Counted from the first letter of the stretch, positions 10,162-19,125 are shown. The stretch is 64,000 nt of DNA from an uncultured Paracoccaceae bacterium (GCA_945952025.1 CAMFGW010000004.1:1-64000); one strand, 5' to 3'. Notes: generated by a model not told the origin, from the letters alone. A program made the numbers and translations.

Positions 10162-10349
10162 GGCCGGGCGGGATCAGGAAACGCGACCCGCGTTTCCCCC
10201 GACCGAAGCGAGGCGGTTCCACTGGACCGCCGATGTCCTGAACCAACAAAGGCCAGCGCCCGCCGGGGCGGGCGCTGGCCGATGGCCTTTGGGCCATCGG
10301 CGGGGACAAAAGACCAAGGCATCGCATGGCAGGGCCAACGGCCCCTGCC
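10162..10349 (+). repeat. Dispersed intergenic multi-hairpin element, copy A
   Basis: Shares block order with copies at 50552, 53901 and 61375: GGCCGGGCGGGATC...palindrome...GTTCCACTGGACCGC...GGCCAGCGCCCGCC/GGCGGGCGCTGGCC...GATGGCC/GGCCATC...GCATGGCAGGG...CCCTGCC. Confidence 0.85.
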
Positions 10350-10509
10350 GGCCGGGCCGGAAAAGTGGCAGCGCAGGTGCTGGATCGCGGGCCGATCTGA
10401 CCACTCGGCTTTGGCTCTGGCGGCGGGGCGCCGTGACTCTGGGCTTGGCGTTGCAGAGCGGCGGGGCTCTGTGTATTCCTCGGGCGGAATACACGCTGGG
10501 GAGACAGGC

Positions 10510-11772
10510 ATGCGGCGCGTCGTGGTCACGGGGTTGGGAATGGTCACGCCGCTGGCGGCCGGGGTCGAGGAGACCTGGGCGCGGCTTCTGGCCGGCCAGT
10601 CGGGCGCGGGACCGATAACGCGGTTCGACACGTCGAACGTGGTCACGACCTATGCCTGCGAGATCCCCTATGGCGACGGGACGGGTGGCACGTTCAATCC
10701 CGACCATTTCATGGAGCCGAAGGATCGCCGCAAGGTCGATGATTTCATCCTTTATGCGGTCGCCGCCGCGCAGATGGCGGTCGAGGATTCGGGGTGGAAG
10801 CCCGAGGACGAGGAGGGCCGCCTTCGGACCGGCGTGATGATCGGTTCGGGGATCGGGGGCCTGAACTCGATTGCGGAAACGGCGGTCCTGATCAAGGAAA
10901 AGGGCCCCAAGCGGGTCAGCCCCTTCTTCATTCCGGGGGCGCTCATCAACCTGGCGTCGGGCCAGGTGTCGATTCGCTATGGCTTCAAGGGGCCGAACCA
11001 TGCCGTGGTCACGGCCTGTTCGACCGGGGCGCATGCGATCGGGGATGCGGCGCGGCTCATCCAGTGGGGCGACGCGGACGTGATGGTCGCGGGGGGTGCC
11101 GAAAGCCCGATCAGCGAGATCGGGATCGCCGGCTTCAATGCCTGCAAGGCTCTGTCCACGAAGCGTGCGGACGCGCCGGAAAAGGCGAGCCGGCCCTATG
11201 ATGCGGACCGGGACGGGTTCGTGATGGGCGAGGGCGCGGGCGTCGTCGTGCTGGAAGAATACGAGCATGCCAAGGCACGCGGCGCGAAGATCTATGCCGA
11301 AGTGCTGGGTTATGGCCTGTCGGGCGATGCCTACCACATCACCGCGCCGTCCGAGGATGGCGACGGCGGCTTCCGGTCGATGAGCGCGGCCTTGGCGCGG
11401 GCGGGGCTGAGGCCCGACCAGATCGACTACATCAATGCCCATGGCACCTCGACCATGGCCGACACGATCGAGCTCGGTGCCGTCGAGCGGCTTCTGGGCG
11501 ATGCGGCGGGCAAGGCGACCATGTCGTCGACCAAATCGGCCATCGGGCATCTGCTGGGTGCGGCGGGAGCGGTCGAGGCGATCTTCTGCATGCTGGCCAT
11601 CCGCGACCAGGTGGCGCCGCCCACGATCAACCTGGACAATCCGGCCATCGCGCCGAAGCTTGACCTGGCGCCGAACAAGGCGGTGAAGCGCAAGATCGAC
11701 TATGCGCTGTCGAACTCGTTCGGCTTTGGCGGCACGAACGCCAGCCTGGTCCTTGGCAGGGTCAAGGACTGA
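10510..11772 (+). CDS. fabF: 3-oxoacyl-ACP synthase II
   Basis: MRRVVVTGLGMVTPLA, active-site TACSTGAHAIGDA, NAHGTST. Confidence 0.96.
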   Translation: MRRVVVTGLGMVTPLAAGVEETWARLLAGQSGAGPITRFDTSNVVTTYACEIPYGDGTGGTFNPDHFMEPKDRRKVDDFILYAVAAAQMAVEDSGWKPEDEEGRLRTGVMIGSGIGGLNSIAETAVLIKEKGPKRVSPFFIPGALINLASGQVSIRYGFKGPNHAVVTACSTGAHAIGDAARLIQWGDADVMVAGGAESPISEIGIAGFNACKALSTKRADAPEKASRPYDADRDGFVMGEGAGVVVLEEYEHAKARGAKIYAEVLGYGLSGDAYHITAPSEDGDGGFRSMSAALARAGLRPDQIDYINAHGTSTMADTIELGAVERLLGDAAGKATMSSTKSAIGHLLGAAGAVEAIFCMLAIRDQVAPPTINLDNPAIAPKLDLAPNKAVKRKIDYALSNSFGFGGTNASLVLGRVKD

Positions 11773-12926
11773 TGTGGCGGCACGTCGCCTCGAACTTCCT
11801 GACGCTCGCGGTCGGGCTTTTGCTGGCCATCGGGGGCGTTGTCGCCTGGGCGAAGAGCCAGTATGTCAAGCCCGGGCCCCTGGCGCAGGCGATCTGCCTG
11901 AAGGTCGAGAAGGGATCGAATTTCCGCAAGGTTGCCGATCAGTTGGAAGCGCGGGGGGCGGTGAGCTATCCCTATATCTTCCGGGTCGGCGCGGATTACA
12001 GCGGGCGGACCAAGGGTCTGAAGGCCGGGTCCTACCTGGTGCCGGCGGGCGCCTCGATGGAGGCGATCGTGGTGCAGGTGACCGGCACGGGCGTGTCGAC
12101 CTGCGGCGCCGAGATCAACTACCGGATCGGGGTGACCGGGACGGATGTGGTCATCAGCGAGCTTGACCCGGCGTCGGGCGAGATGGCCGAGAAGGCGAAG
12201 TTCGATCCGGTGGCCGGGCCGGTTCCCGACATCTACAAGCAGATGCTCGACAGCGGGGATGCGCGGGTTGCGGTGACGGTCGCGGAAGGTGCGACGAGCT
12301 GGCAGATCATCGACGCCCTGTCGCGGGCGCCCTTGCTGACGGGCGCGGTCAAGGACGTGCCGGCCGAGGGCACTCTTGCGCCGCAGCAGTATGAGATTGC
12401 GAAGAACCAGACGCGCGCGGATCTGGTTTCGGAGATGCTGGCGAACCAGTCGGCGATCCTGAAGAAGGCCTGGGACGGGCGGGCGGAAGGCCTGCCCTAC
12501 AAGGCGCCCGAGGAGGCGCTGGTCATGGCCTCGCTCATCGAGAAGGAGACGGGCGTGCCGGCCGAGCGGGCCCATGTGGCGAGCGTGTTCCTGAACCGGA
12601 TGGCGCAGGGCATGAAGCTGCAGACCGACCCGGCGGTGATCTACGGGATCACCAAGGGGCAGGGCGTCCTGGGGCGGGGCCTCAGGCAGAGCGAGCTGAA
12701 GGCGAAGACGCCTTTCAACACCTATGTGATTGATGGGCTGCCGCCGTCGCCGATTGCCAATCCGGGTGCGGCGGCGATCGAGGCGGCTGTGCATCCGGAT
12801 GTGACGAAGGACCTGTTCTTCGTGGCGGACGGGACGGGCGGGCATGTCTTTGCCGAGACGCTCGACGAGCATAACCGCAATGTCGCCAAGTGGCGGGCGA
12901 TCGAGGCGCAGCAGGGCGGGGGTTAA
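11772..12926 (+). CDS. mltG: Endolytic transglycosylase MltG
   Basis: N-terminal TM, ASLIEKETGVPAERAHVASVFLNRM and TPFNTYVIDGLPPSPIANPG (YceG motifs); ATGA overlap with fabF. Confidence 0.93.
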   Translation: MWRHVASNFLTLAVGLLLAIGGVVAWAKSQYVKPGPLAQAICLKVEKGSNFRKVADQLEARGAVSYPYIFRVGADYSGRTKGLKAGSYLVPAGASMEAIVVQVTGTGVSTCGAEINYRIGVTGTDVVISELDPASGEMAEKAKFDPVAGPVPDIYKQMLDSGDARVAVTVAEGATSWQIIDALSRAPLLTGAVKDVPAEGTLAPQQYEIAKNQTRADLVSEMLANQSAILKKAWDGRAEGLPYKAPEEALVMASLIEKETGVPAERAHVASVFLNRMAQGMKLQTDPAVIYGITKGQGVLGRGLRQSELKAKTPFNTYVIDGLPPSPIANPGAAAIEAAVHPDVTKDLFFVADGTGGHVFAETLDEHNRNVAKWRAIEAQQGGG

Positions 12927-12937
12927 CGAAACCCTAA
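12923..12937. promoter_or_regulatory. Possible CtrA-like half-matching site TTAA-N7-CTAA
   Basis: TTAACGAAACCCTAA at the mltG stop codon, 40 bp upstream of the GTA -35 box. Confidence 0.3.
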
Positions 12938-12976
12938 AGCTGCGCGCGGTAAGTCTTTGATCGGCATGTATTTTTC

Positions 12977-13005
12977 TTGACTTGCCGAACGGACTTCCGT
13001 ATAGG
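12977..13005 (+). promoter_or_regulatory. Putative GTA operon promoter TTGACT-N17-TATAGG
   Basis: TTGACT at 12977-12982, 17-bp spacer, TATAGG at 13000-13005, only clear promoter in the mltG-g1 gap. Confidence 0.65.
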
Positions 13006-13012
13006 TTCTGAC

Positions 13013-13105
13013 ATGATGAGAAAAATGGGCGAGCGGCGGCGGGGTGACCCGGTTCGCCGCTTTGTCGTCTGTAGCCGCCCCAGGCGATCGGGGCCGCGCG
13101 GGTAG
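13013..13105 (+). CDS. Putative leader peptide / uORF of the GTA transcript (MMRKMGERRRGDPVRRFVVCSRPRRSGPRG)
   Basis: 30 codons, ATG about 8 nt after the -10 box, 10 Arg codons, overlaps a GC-rich hairpin. Confidence 0.35.
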   Translation: MMRKMGERRRGDPVRRFVVCSRPRRSGPRG

Positions 13106-13137
13106 GGTCAGCGTCGGGGGCGCGCCGGGAGGGTATC

Positions 13138-13491
13138 ATCAACGGGGACGAGGCCGAAGGGCCGGGGCAGCAGTCAGCGACTGCGCCGCCGGAAGATCTG
13201 TGCCGGCGCCTGGCGGACGAGGCCATCGCACTGACGAGTGCGCTGGAGGTCGAGGGTGCCGAAATGCGTGAGGGGTCGGGCGGGGCGCGCTACCTGCGTG
13301 CCGCGCTGAGGCTTCTGTTGGAAGAGGAGACCGGGTTTGGGACGACGGACGTTGAAGACCGGGGCCCAGGCGGCGCCGACGGCGAGCGGCGGGGCGGAGA
13401 CGGAGCGCTCGATCTTGATGCAGCGCGGGCTGAGGTCGGGCGGCGCCTGGCTCGCCTCCGCGACGCAGGAGGAGGTCGAGAGCTTTCTTGA
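13138..13491 (+). CDS. GTA g1, small terminase (TerS)-like; start uncertain (ATC at 13138 after GGGAGG, or ATG at 13264)
   Basis: Position immediately before TerL; frame reads INGDEAEGPGQQSATAPPEDLCRRLADEAIALTSALEVEGAEMREGSGGARYLRAALRLLLEEETG...; overlaps TerL as in RcGTA-type clusters. Confidence 0.6.
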   Translation: MNGDEAEGPGQQSATAPPEDLCRRLADEAIALTSALEVEGAEMREGSGGARYLRAALRLLLEEETGFGTTDVEDRGPGGADGERRGGDGALDLDAARAEVGRRLARLRDAGGGRELS

Positions 13492-14773
13492 CGGGCTGAG
13501 CCCCAACGCGCTCTTGTCGCTGCCGTGGCTGTTCGAGGTCTGGGCGCTGCCGCACCAGTTGCCGCCGCCGGGGGCCTGGAAGACCTGGGTCATCATGGGC
13601 GGGCGCGGAGCGGGCAAGACGCGGGCCGGGGCAGAATGGGTCAGGGCCGAGGTCGAGGGGGCGGGGCCTGCGGACCCCGGTCGGGCGCGGCGGGTGGCGC
13701 TGGTGTCGGAAACGGTCGACCAGGCACGCGAGGTGATGGTTTTTGGCGACAGCGGCATCCTTGCCTGCACGCCGCCCGACCGGCGCCCGGTCTGGGAGGC
13801 GACGCGGCGGCGGCTCGTCTGGCCGAACGGGGCCGTGGCGCAGGTCTTTTCGGCGCATGACCCGGAGAGCCTGAGGGGGCCGCAGTTCGATGCGGCCTGG
13901 GTAGATGAGCTGGCGAAGTGGAAGCGGGCGGCCGAGACCTGGGACATGCTGCAGTTCGCGCTGCGGCTCGGGACCAGCCCGCGTCAGGTGGTCACGACGA
14001 CGCCGCGCAATGTCGAGGTGTTGAAGGCGGTGCTGAAGAACCCCTCGACGGTCCTGACGCAGGCGCCGACCGAGGCGAACCGGGCCTGGCTCGCGCCCTC
14101 GTTCCTGGAAGAGGTGCGGGCGCGCTATGGCGGCACGCGGCTTGGGCGGCAGGAGCTGGACGGGGTGCTGCTGGAAGAGGCGGAAGGCGCGCTCTGGACC
14201 CGGGCGGTGATCGAGCGGGCGCGGGGCGAGGCGCCGGGGAGTTTCAGCCGGGTGGTGGTTGCGGTCGATCCGTCTGTCGCCGGGCAGGCCGGTGGCGACG
14301 AATGCGGGATTGTGGTGGCGGGGGTCCAGAGTGATGGGCCGGCGTCCGAATGGCGGGCCTGGGTGATCGAGGATGCGACGATGGCCGGTGGCTCGCCGCA
14401 GGCCTGGGCCGAGGCGGTCGTGGCGGCCTATCGGCGGCATGGCGCGAGCCGGGTCGTGGCCGAGGTGAACCAGGGGGGGGCGCTGGTCGAGGCGCTGATG
14501 CGGTCGGTCGACGCCTTCCTGCCGGTGACGAAGGTGCAGGCGGCGCAGGGCAAGGCCGCCCGGGCCGAGCCGGTGGCGGCGCTTTATGAGCAGGGCCGGG
14601 TGGCCCATGTGCGGGGCCTTGGCGCGCTTGAGGACCAGATGTGCCGGATGGGGCGCGGCGGCTATGAGGGGCGGGGCAGTCCGGACCGGGTCGATGCGCT
14701 GGTCTGGGCGCTGACGGATCTGATGATCGTGCCGGCGCGCGGCAGGGGCGTGCCGCAGATGCGGAGCCTTTGA
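13418..14773 (+). CDS. GTA g2, large terminase (TerL)
   Basis: Walker A WVIMGGRGAGKTRAGAEWVRAEV; AAWVDELAKWKR; nuclease-domain AVDPSVAGQAGGDECGIVVAG. Confidence 0.93.
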   Translation: MQRGLRSGGAWLASATQEEVESFLDGLSPNALLSLPWLFEVWALPHQLPPPGAWKTWVIMGGRGAGKTRAGAEWVRAEVEGAGPADPGRARRVALVSETVDQAREVMVFGDSGILACTPPDRRPVWEATRRRLVWPNGAVAQVFSAHDPESLRGPQFDAAWVDELAKWKRAAETWDMLQFALRLGTSPRQVVTTTPRNVEVLKAVLKNPSTVLTQAPTEANRAWLAPSFLEEVRARYGGTRLGRQELDGVLLEEAEGALWTRAVIERARGEAPGSFSRVVVAVDPSVAGQAGGDECGIVVAGVQSDGPASEWRAWVIEDATMAGGSPQAWAEAVVAAYRRHGASRVVAEVNQGGALVEALMRSVDAFLPVTKVQAAQGKAARAEPVAALYEQGRVAHVRGLGALEDQMCRMGRGGYEGRGSPDRVDALVWALTDLMIVPARGRGVPQMRSL

Positions 14774-16017
14774 GGGGTTCGCGCGTCGGGGAAGGGCTGT
14801 GGCCACGCGTTGCGGCGGGCCCGGCGGAATCGGGAATGGAGAGCGGGATGGGTTGGAGTTTCTTCCGGCGCGGGACAGGCGTGCCCGAGACCAAGGCTTC
14901 GGCCACGGGCCGCGTGGTGGCCTGGGGCTCGTCGGGGCGCGTCGCCTGGAGTGCGCGCGACACGGTGAGCCTGACGCGGGCGGGGTTTACGGGTAATCCG
15001 GTGGGCTTTCGGGCGGTCAAGCTGATCGCCGAGGCGGCGGCGGCCCTGCCGCTGGTCTGTCAGGACCGGGACCGGCGCTATGACCTGCACCCGCTCTTGT
15101 CGCTTCTTGGGCGGCCCAATCCGGCGCAGGGGCGGGCGGAACTGTTCGAGGCGCTTTATGGCCAGATCCTGCTGAGCGGGGACGGCTACCTGGAGGCGGT
15201 GGGCGAACCGGGGCTGCCGGCAGAGCTGCATGTGCTTCGGTCGGACCGGATGGCGATCGTGCCGGGGGCGGATGGCTGGCCGATCGCCTTCGACTACGTG
15301 GTCGGCGCGCGGCGGCACCGGTTCGACATGACGGCCGATGTGGACCCGATCTGCCATATCCGCAGCTTCCATCCGCAGGACGACCATTACGGCCTGTCGC
15401 CCCTGCAGGCGGCAGCGGTGGCGGTCGACGTGCACAATTCGGCGTCGAGCTGGTCGAAGGCGCTTCTGGACAATGCGGCGCGGCCGTCGGGCGCGATCAT
15501 CTTCAAGGGCGTCGACGGGCAGGGGCAGCTGTCGCCCGAGCAATATGACCGGCTGGTCGGCGAAATGGAGATGCACCATCAGGGTGCGCGCAATGCCGGG
15601 CGGCCGATGCTGCTGGAGGGCGGGCTCGACTGGAAGCCGATGGGGTTCAGCCCGTCGGACATGGAGTTCCACAAGACGAAGGAGGCCGCCGCGCGCGAGA
15701 TTGCCGTGGCCTTCGGGGTGCCGCCGATGCTTCTGGGCATTCCGGGCGAGGCGACGTTTGCCAACTACGCCGAGGCGCACCGGGCCTTCTACCGGCTGAC
15801 GGTCCTGCCGCTTGCCACGCGGGTGACGGCGGCGGTGGCGCAATGGCTTTCGACGCATCTGGGCGAAGAGATCGAGATCCGGCCGGACCTTGACCAGGTG
15901 CCGGCGCTGGCGGCCGAGCGTGACCAGCTTTGGGCGCGTGTGGGTGCTGCGGATTTCCTGACCGAGGGGGAAAAGCGCGTTCTGCTGGGCCTGCCGCGAC
16001 TGCCGGAAGGGGCGTGA
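14770..16017 (+). CDS. GTA g3, portal protein (real start may be MESGMGW/MGWSFF, ~14836-14848)
   Basis: HK97-type portal pattern: FRAVKLIAEAAAALPLVC..., YGLSPLQAAAVAVDVHN, GVPPMLLGIPGEATFANYAEA. Confidence 0.92.
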   Translation: MRGSRVGEGLWPRVAAGPAESGMESGMGWSFFRRGTGVPETKASATGRVVAWGSSGRVAWSARDTVSLTRAGFTGNPVGFRAVKLIAEAAAALPLVCQDRDRRYDLHPLLSLLGRPNPAQGRAELFEALYGQILLSGDGYLEAVGEPGLPAELHVLRSDRMAIVPGADGWPIAFDYVVGARRHRFDMTADVDPICHIRSFHPQDDHYGLSPLQAAAVAVDVHNSASSWSKALLDNAARPSGAIIFKGVDGQGQLSPEQYDRLVGEMEMHHQGARNAGRPMLLEGGLDWKPMGFSPSDMEFHKTKEAAAREIAVAFGVPPMLLGIPGEATFANYAEAHRAFYRLTVLPLATRVTAAVAQWLSTHLGEEIEIRPDLDQVPALAAERDQLWARVGAADFLTEGEKRVLLGLPRLPEGA

Positions 16018-16018
16018 G

Positions 16019-16261
16019 GTGGCCGGTCCCGGCGCGGGGTCGCGCTATCTGAAGGAGCCGTTCGAATGCGGGCATGAGCACCGGTTCGAGGCGACCGAGA
16101 AGATCATGGACGTGCAGTTCGCGGCGATGGAGCGGCGGCTCGAGCGGATCGAGGCGATGATCCTGGGCGTGGAGAAGCGGCTCTGGATGACGGTCTTTGG
16201 CGTCGTGGGCGTGATCCTGAGCCAGGCCGTGCAGTCGATCCTGCAATATTCACCGAAATAG
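16019..16261 (+). CDS. GTA g3.5-like small protein (GTG start)
   Basis: 80 aa between portal and protease with heptad-like region and C-terminal hydrophobic helix. Confidence 0.75.
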   Translation: MAGPGAGSRYLKEPFECGHEHRFEATEKIMDVQFAAMERRLERIEAMILGVEKRLWMTVFGVVGVILSQAVQSILQYSPK

Positions 16262-16272
16262 GGGGCAAGGGC

Positions 16273-16854
16273 ATGAGGGCGGATAGCGGGCTGGAGACGA
16301 AGTTCTGCCGGCCGGACACGGCGCTGGTGCTGGACCAGACAAGCCCGGGCGCGGTCCGGATCACGGGCTATGCCTCGATCTTCGGGTTGAAGGACCAGGG
16401 CGGCGACGTGGTGCAGCCGGGGGCCTATGCCAAGTCGCTCGCGCGGCTGCGGGCCACCGGGAGGACGGTGCGGATGCTCTGGCAGCATGATCCGGCCCAG
16501 CCGATCGGGGTCTGGGACGAGGTGCGCGAGGACCTGAAGGGTCTGTGGGTTTCCGGCCGCATCCTGACGGATGTCGACCGGGGCCGCGAGGCCGCCGCGC
16601 TGATCGGCGCGGGGGCGATGGACGGGCTGTCGATCGGCTATCGCACGGTCACGGCCGAGAAGGACGCGAAGGGCCGGCGGCTCTTGCGCGAGCTGGAATT
16701 GTGGGAGGTGTCGCTCGTGACATTCCCCATGCTTCCAGAAGCAAGGGTGGCGGCCAAGGCGGATGCCGGCCTGGCGCGCACCCTGACGAAGCTGGCCTCG
16801 GCGCTTGCCGAGGCGCGGCGGACCTGGGCCGTGCGGGACGGATCCCCGGACTGA
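16273..16854 (+). CDS. GTA g4, HK97-family prohead protease
   Basis: ITGYASIFGLKDQGGDVVQPGAYAKSL, MLWQHDPAQPIG, DGLSIGYRTV. Confidence 0.93.
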   Translation: MRADSGLETKFCRPDTALVLDQTSPGAVRITGYASIFGLKDQGGDVVQPGAYAKSLARLRATGRTVRMLWQHDPAQPIGVWDEVREDLKGLWVSGRILTDVDRGREAAALIGAGAMDGLSIGYRTVTAEKDAKGRRLLRELELWEVSLVTFPMLPEARVAAKADAGLARTLTKLASALAEARRTWAVRDGSPD

Positions 16855-16886
16855 GCGGCCGACCAACCCCAAGGACGAGGTGAGTG

Positions 16887-18086
16887 ATGACAAGAACCGA
16901 GGCGAAGGCCCTGGGCGGGGAAGGCGTGTCCGACGCGCCGGAGCCCGAAGTGACGGCGGCCCTGACGGGTCTTCTGGATGAATTCAAGGGATTTCAACGG
17001 GATATGAGCCAGAAAGTGCAACAGCAGGAAGAACGACTGACCATGCTTGATCGCAAGAGCTTCACGCCGGGCCGCCCGGTATTGTCCACGACCGCAACCG
17101 ACCTCGGCGCGCTGCACCAGAAGGCCTTTGCCGACTATCTGCGGTCGGGCGAGGATGCCGGGCTGCGCGGGCTGTCGCTCGAGGGCAAGGCGATGACGAC
17201 GACCGTCAGCGCCGACGGCGGCTTCCTCGTCAACCCGCAGATGTCGGACCGTATCCGCGGCGTGCTGCGTTCGACCGCGTCGATCCGTGCGGTCGCGAAC
17301 GTGGTCAATGTCGAGTCGGGGTCGTTCGACGTGGTGATCGACCGCACCGACCTTGGCACCGGCTGGGCGACCGAGGCGGCCAACTTCGCCGAAACCGCGA
17401 CGCCGCAGATCGAGCGCATCTCGATCCGCATCTACGAACTGGCGGCTATGCCGCGGGCGAGCCAGCGGCTTCTGGACGATGCGGCCTTCGACGTCGAGGG
17501 CTGGCTGGCCGAGCGCATCGCCAACCGCTTTGCCCGCGCCGAGGCGAATGCCTTCATTCTGGGTGATGGGATCGACAAGCCGAAGGGCTTCCTGAGCTAC
17601 AACAAGGTCGCCAACGGCTCGTGGGCCTGGGGCCAGCTCGGCTATGTGCCGACGGGCGGCGCGGCGGACTTCGCCCCGTCGAATGCGTCGGATGCGATCG
17701 TCGACCTGGTCTATTCGCTGGGTGCCCAATACCGCGCGAATGCCACCTTCGTGATGAACTCGAAGACCGCAGGCGCGGTGCGCAAGATGAAGGATGCCGA
17801 CGGCCGCTTCATGTGGTCGGACGGGCTGCAGCTTGGTGAGCCGTCGCGGCTGATGGGTTATCCGGTGCTGGTGGCCGAGGACATGCCTGACATTGCGGCG
17901 AATGCCTATGCCATCGCCTTCGGCGACTTCCACGCGGGCTATACCGTCGCGGAACGCCCGGACCTGCGCGTCCTGCGCGACCCCTTCTCGGTCAAGCCGC
18001 ACGTCCTGTTCTACGCCTCGAAGCGCGTGGGCGGCGACGTGACCGATTTCAACGCGATCAAGCTGCTGAAGTTCGCGACCTCGTAA
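16887..18086 (+). CDS. GTA g5, HK97-family major capsid protein
   Basis: N-terminal coiled-coil delta domain then GGFLVNPQMSDRIRGVLRSTASIRAVANVV and capsid fold pattern. Confidence 0.95.
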   Translation: MTRTEAKALGGEGVSDAPEPEVTAALTGLLDEFKGFQRDMSQKVQQQEERLTMLDRKSFTPGRPVLSTTATDLGALHQKAFADYLRSGEDAGLRGLSLEGKAMTTTVSADGGFLVNPQMSDRIRGVLRSTASIRAVANVVNVESGSFDVVIDRTDLGTGWATEAANFAETATPQIERISIRIYELAAMPRASQRLLDDAAFDVEGWLAERIANRFARAEANAFILGDGIDKPKGFLSYNKVANGSWAWGQLGYVPTGGAADFAPSNASDAIVDLVYSLGAQYRANATFVMNSKTAGAVRKMKDADGRFMWSDGLQLGEPSRLMGYPVLVAEDMPDIAANAYAIAFGDFHAGYTVAERPDLRVLRDPFSVKPHVLFYASKRVGGDVTDFNAIKLLKFATS

Positions 18087-18172
18087 GGCCGGACTTGCCT
18101 GCCCGGCCCAGGAGGGCCGGGCGGGTTCGACCGAAGGGGAATGTGGACGAGGGACGGCGGACGGAGGAGCCC

Positions 18173-18775
18173 ATGCTGCTGACGGAAGTGACGGCGGTGC
18201 CGAGCGGGGCGCTGCCCCTGCAGGAGTTCAAGGATCATCTGCGGCTGGGCACGGGCTTTGCCGACGATACGGTGCAGGACGGGCTGGCCGAGGTCTATCT
18301 GCGCGCGGCGATGGCCGCGATCGAGGGGCGGATCGGCAAGGCGATCCTTGCGCGTGGTTTCGTCATGGAGGCGACGGGCTGGCGCGACGACCTGGCGCAG
18401 GCGCTGCCGATCGCACCGGTGAGCGCGATCACGGGGTTGGTGCTGAAGGATGCGGCCGGTGGCGTGACGGTGGTGGATGCCGCTCGCTACAGGCTGATCC
18501 GCGACATGCACCGGCCGAGGATCGCAGGCGTGGGCGGGGGCCTGCCGGGCGTGCCGATGGACGGGACGGCCGAGGTAGCCTTTACCGCAGGCTTCGGTCC
18601 TACGTGGGCCGATGTGCCAGCGGACCTGCAACAGGCGGTCCTGATGCTGGCGGCCTATTATCACGAGCACCGGTCGGATGCGGGTGAGCTTGGCCCCGGC
18701 ACGCTGCCATTCGGGGTCGTGGCTCTGATCGCGCGCTGGCGGACGGTGCGGGTTCTGGGCGGGGGCGAGGCATGA
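18173..18775 (+). CDS. GTA g6, head-tail connector-like protein
   Basis: LQEFKDHLRLGTGFADDTVQDGLAEVYLRAAMAAIEGRIGKA; GTA order. Confidence 0.85.
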   Translation: MLLTEVTAVPSGALPLQEFKDHLRLGTGFADDTVQDGLAEVYLRAAMAAIEGRIGKAILARGFVMEATGWRDDLAQALPIAPVSAITGLVLKDAAGGVTVVDAARYRLIRDMHRPRIAGVGGGLPGVPMDGTAEVAFTAGFGPTWADVPADLQQAVLMLAAYYHEHRSDAGELGPGTLPFGVVALIARWRTVRVLGGGEA

Positions 18776-19125
18776 GCGGGCCGGGGGCGGCGGCGCCCCG
18801 GCTGTCGCGACGGCTGACGCTGGAAGGGGCCCTCAGGGTCGCGGACGGCGCTGGAGGCTATGCCATCGTCTGGCAGGCCCTGGGGCAGGTCTGGGCGGAA
18901 GTGACGCCGGTCGGCGCCCGCGAGCGCGCGGGGGAATCGGTCACGCTCTCCGGTGTCACCTACCGCATCCGGGTGCGGAGTGCGCCCGAAGGTGCGCCGT
19001 CTCGGCCAAGGCCCGACCAGAGGCTGAGGGAAGGGGCGCGGATCTTCCGCATCACGGCCGTGAGCGAGGCGGACCCGAGTGGGCTTTACCTGACATTGAA
19101 CGCGGTCGAGGAGGTGCGGTCATGA
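18772..19125 (+). CDS. GTA g7, head-tail adaptor / head closure protein
   Basis: RRLTLEGALRVADGAGGYAIVWQALGQVWAEVTPVGARER; ATGA overlap with g6. Confidence 0.85.
   Translation: MSGPGAAAPRLSRRLTLEGALRVADGAGGYAIVWQALGQVWAEVTPVGARERAGESVTLSGVTYRIRVRSAPEGAPSRPRPDQRLREGARIFRITAVSEADPSGLYLTLNAVEEVRS

Noticed and set aside
10282-10509. N-terminal extension of fabF (MAFGPSAGTKDQGIAWQGQRPLPAG...)
   Set aside because: Reads through repeat copy A; conserved FabF start is MRRVVVTGLGM at 10510.
13044-13271. 75-aa ORF upstream of g1
   Set aside because: Different frame from the TerS-like frame and low-complexity G/R/A; no coding support.
13139-14806. 555-aa minus-strand ORF
   Set aside because: Antisense shadow of GTA terminase; low-complexity R/P/H composition.
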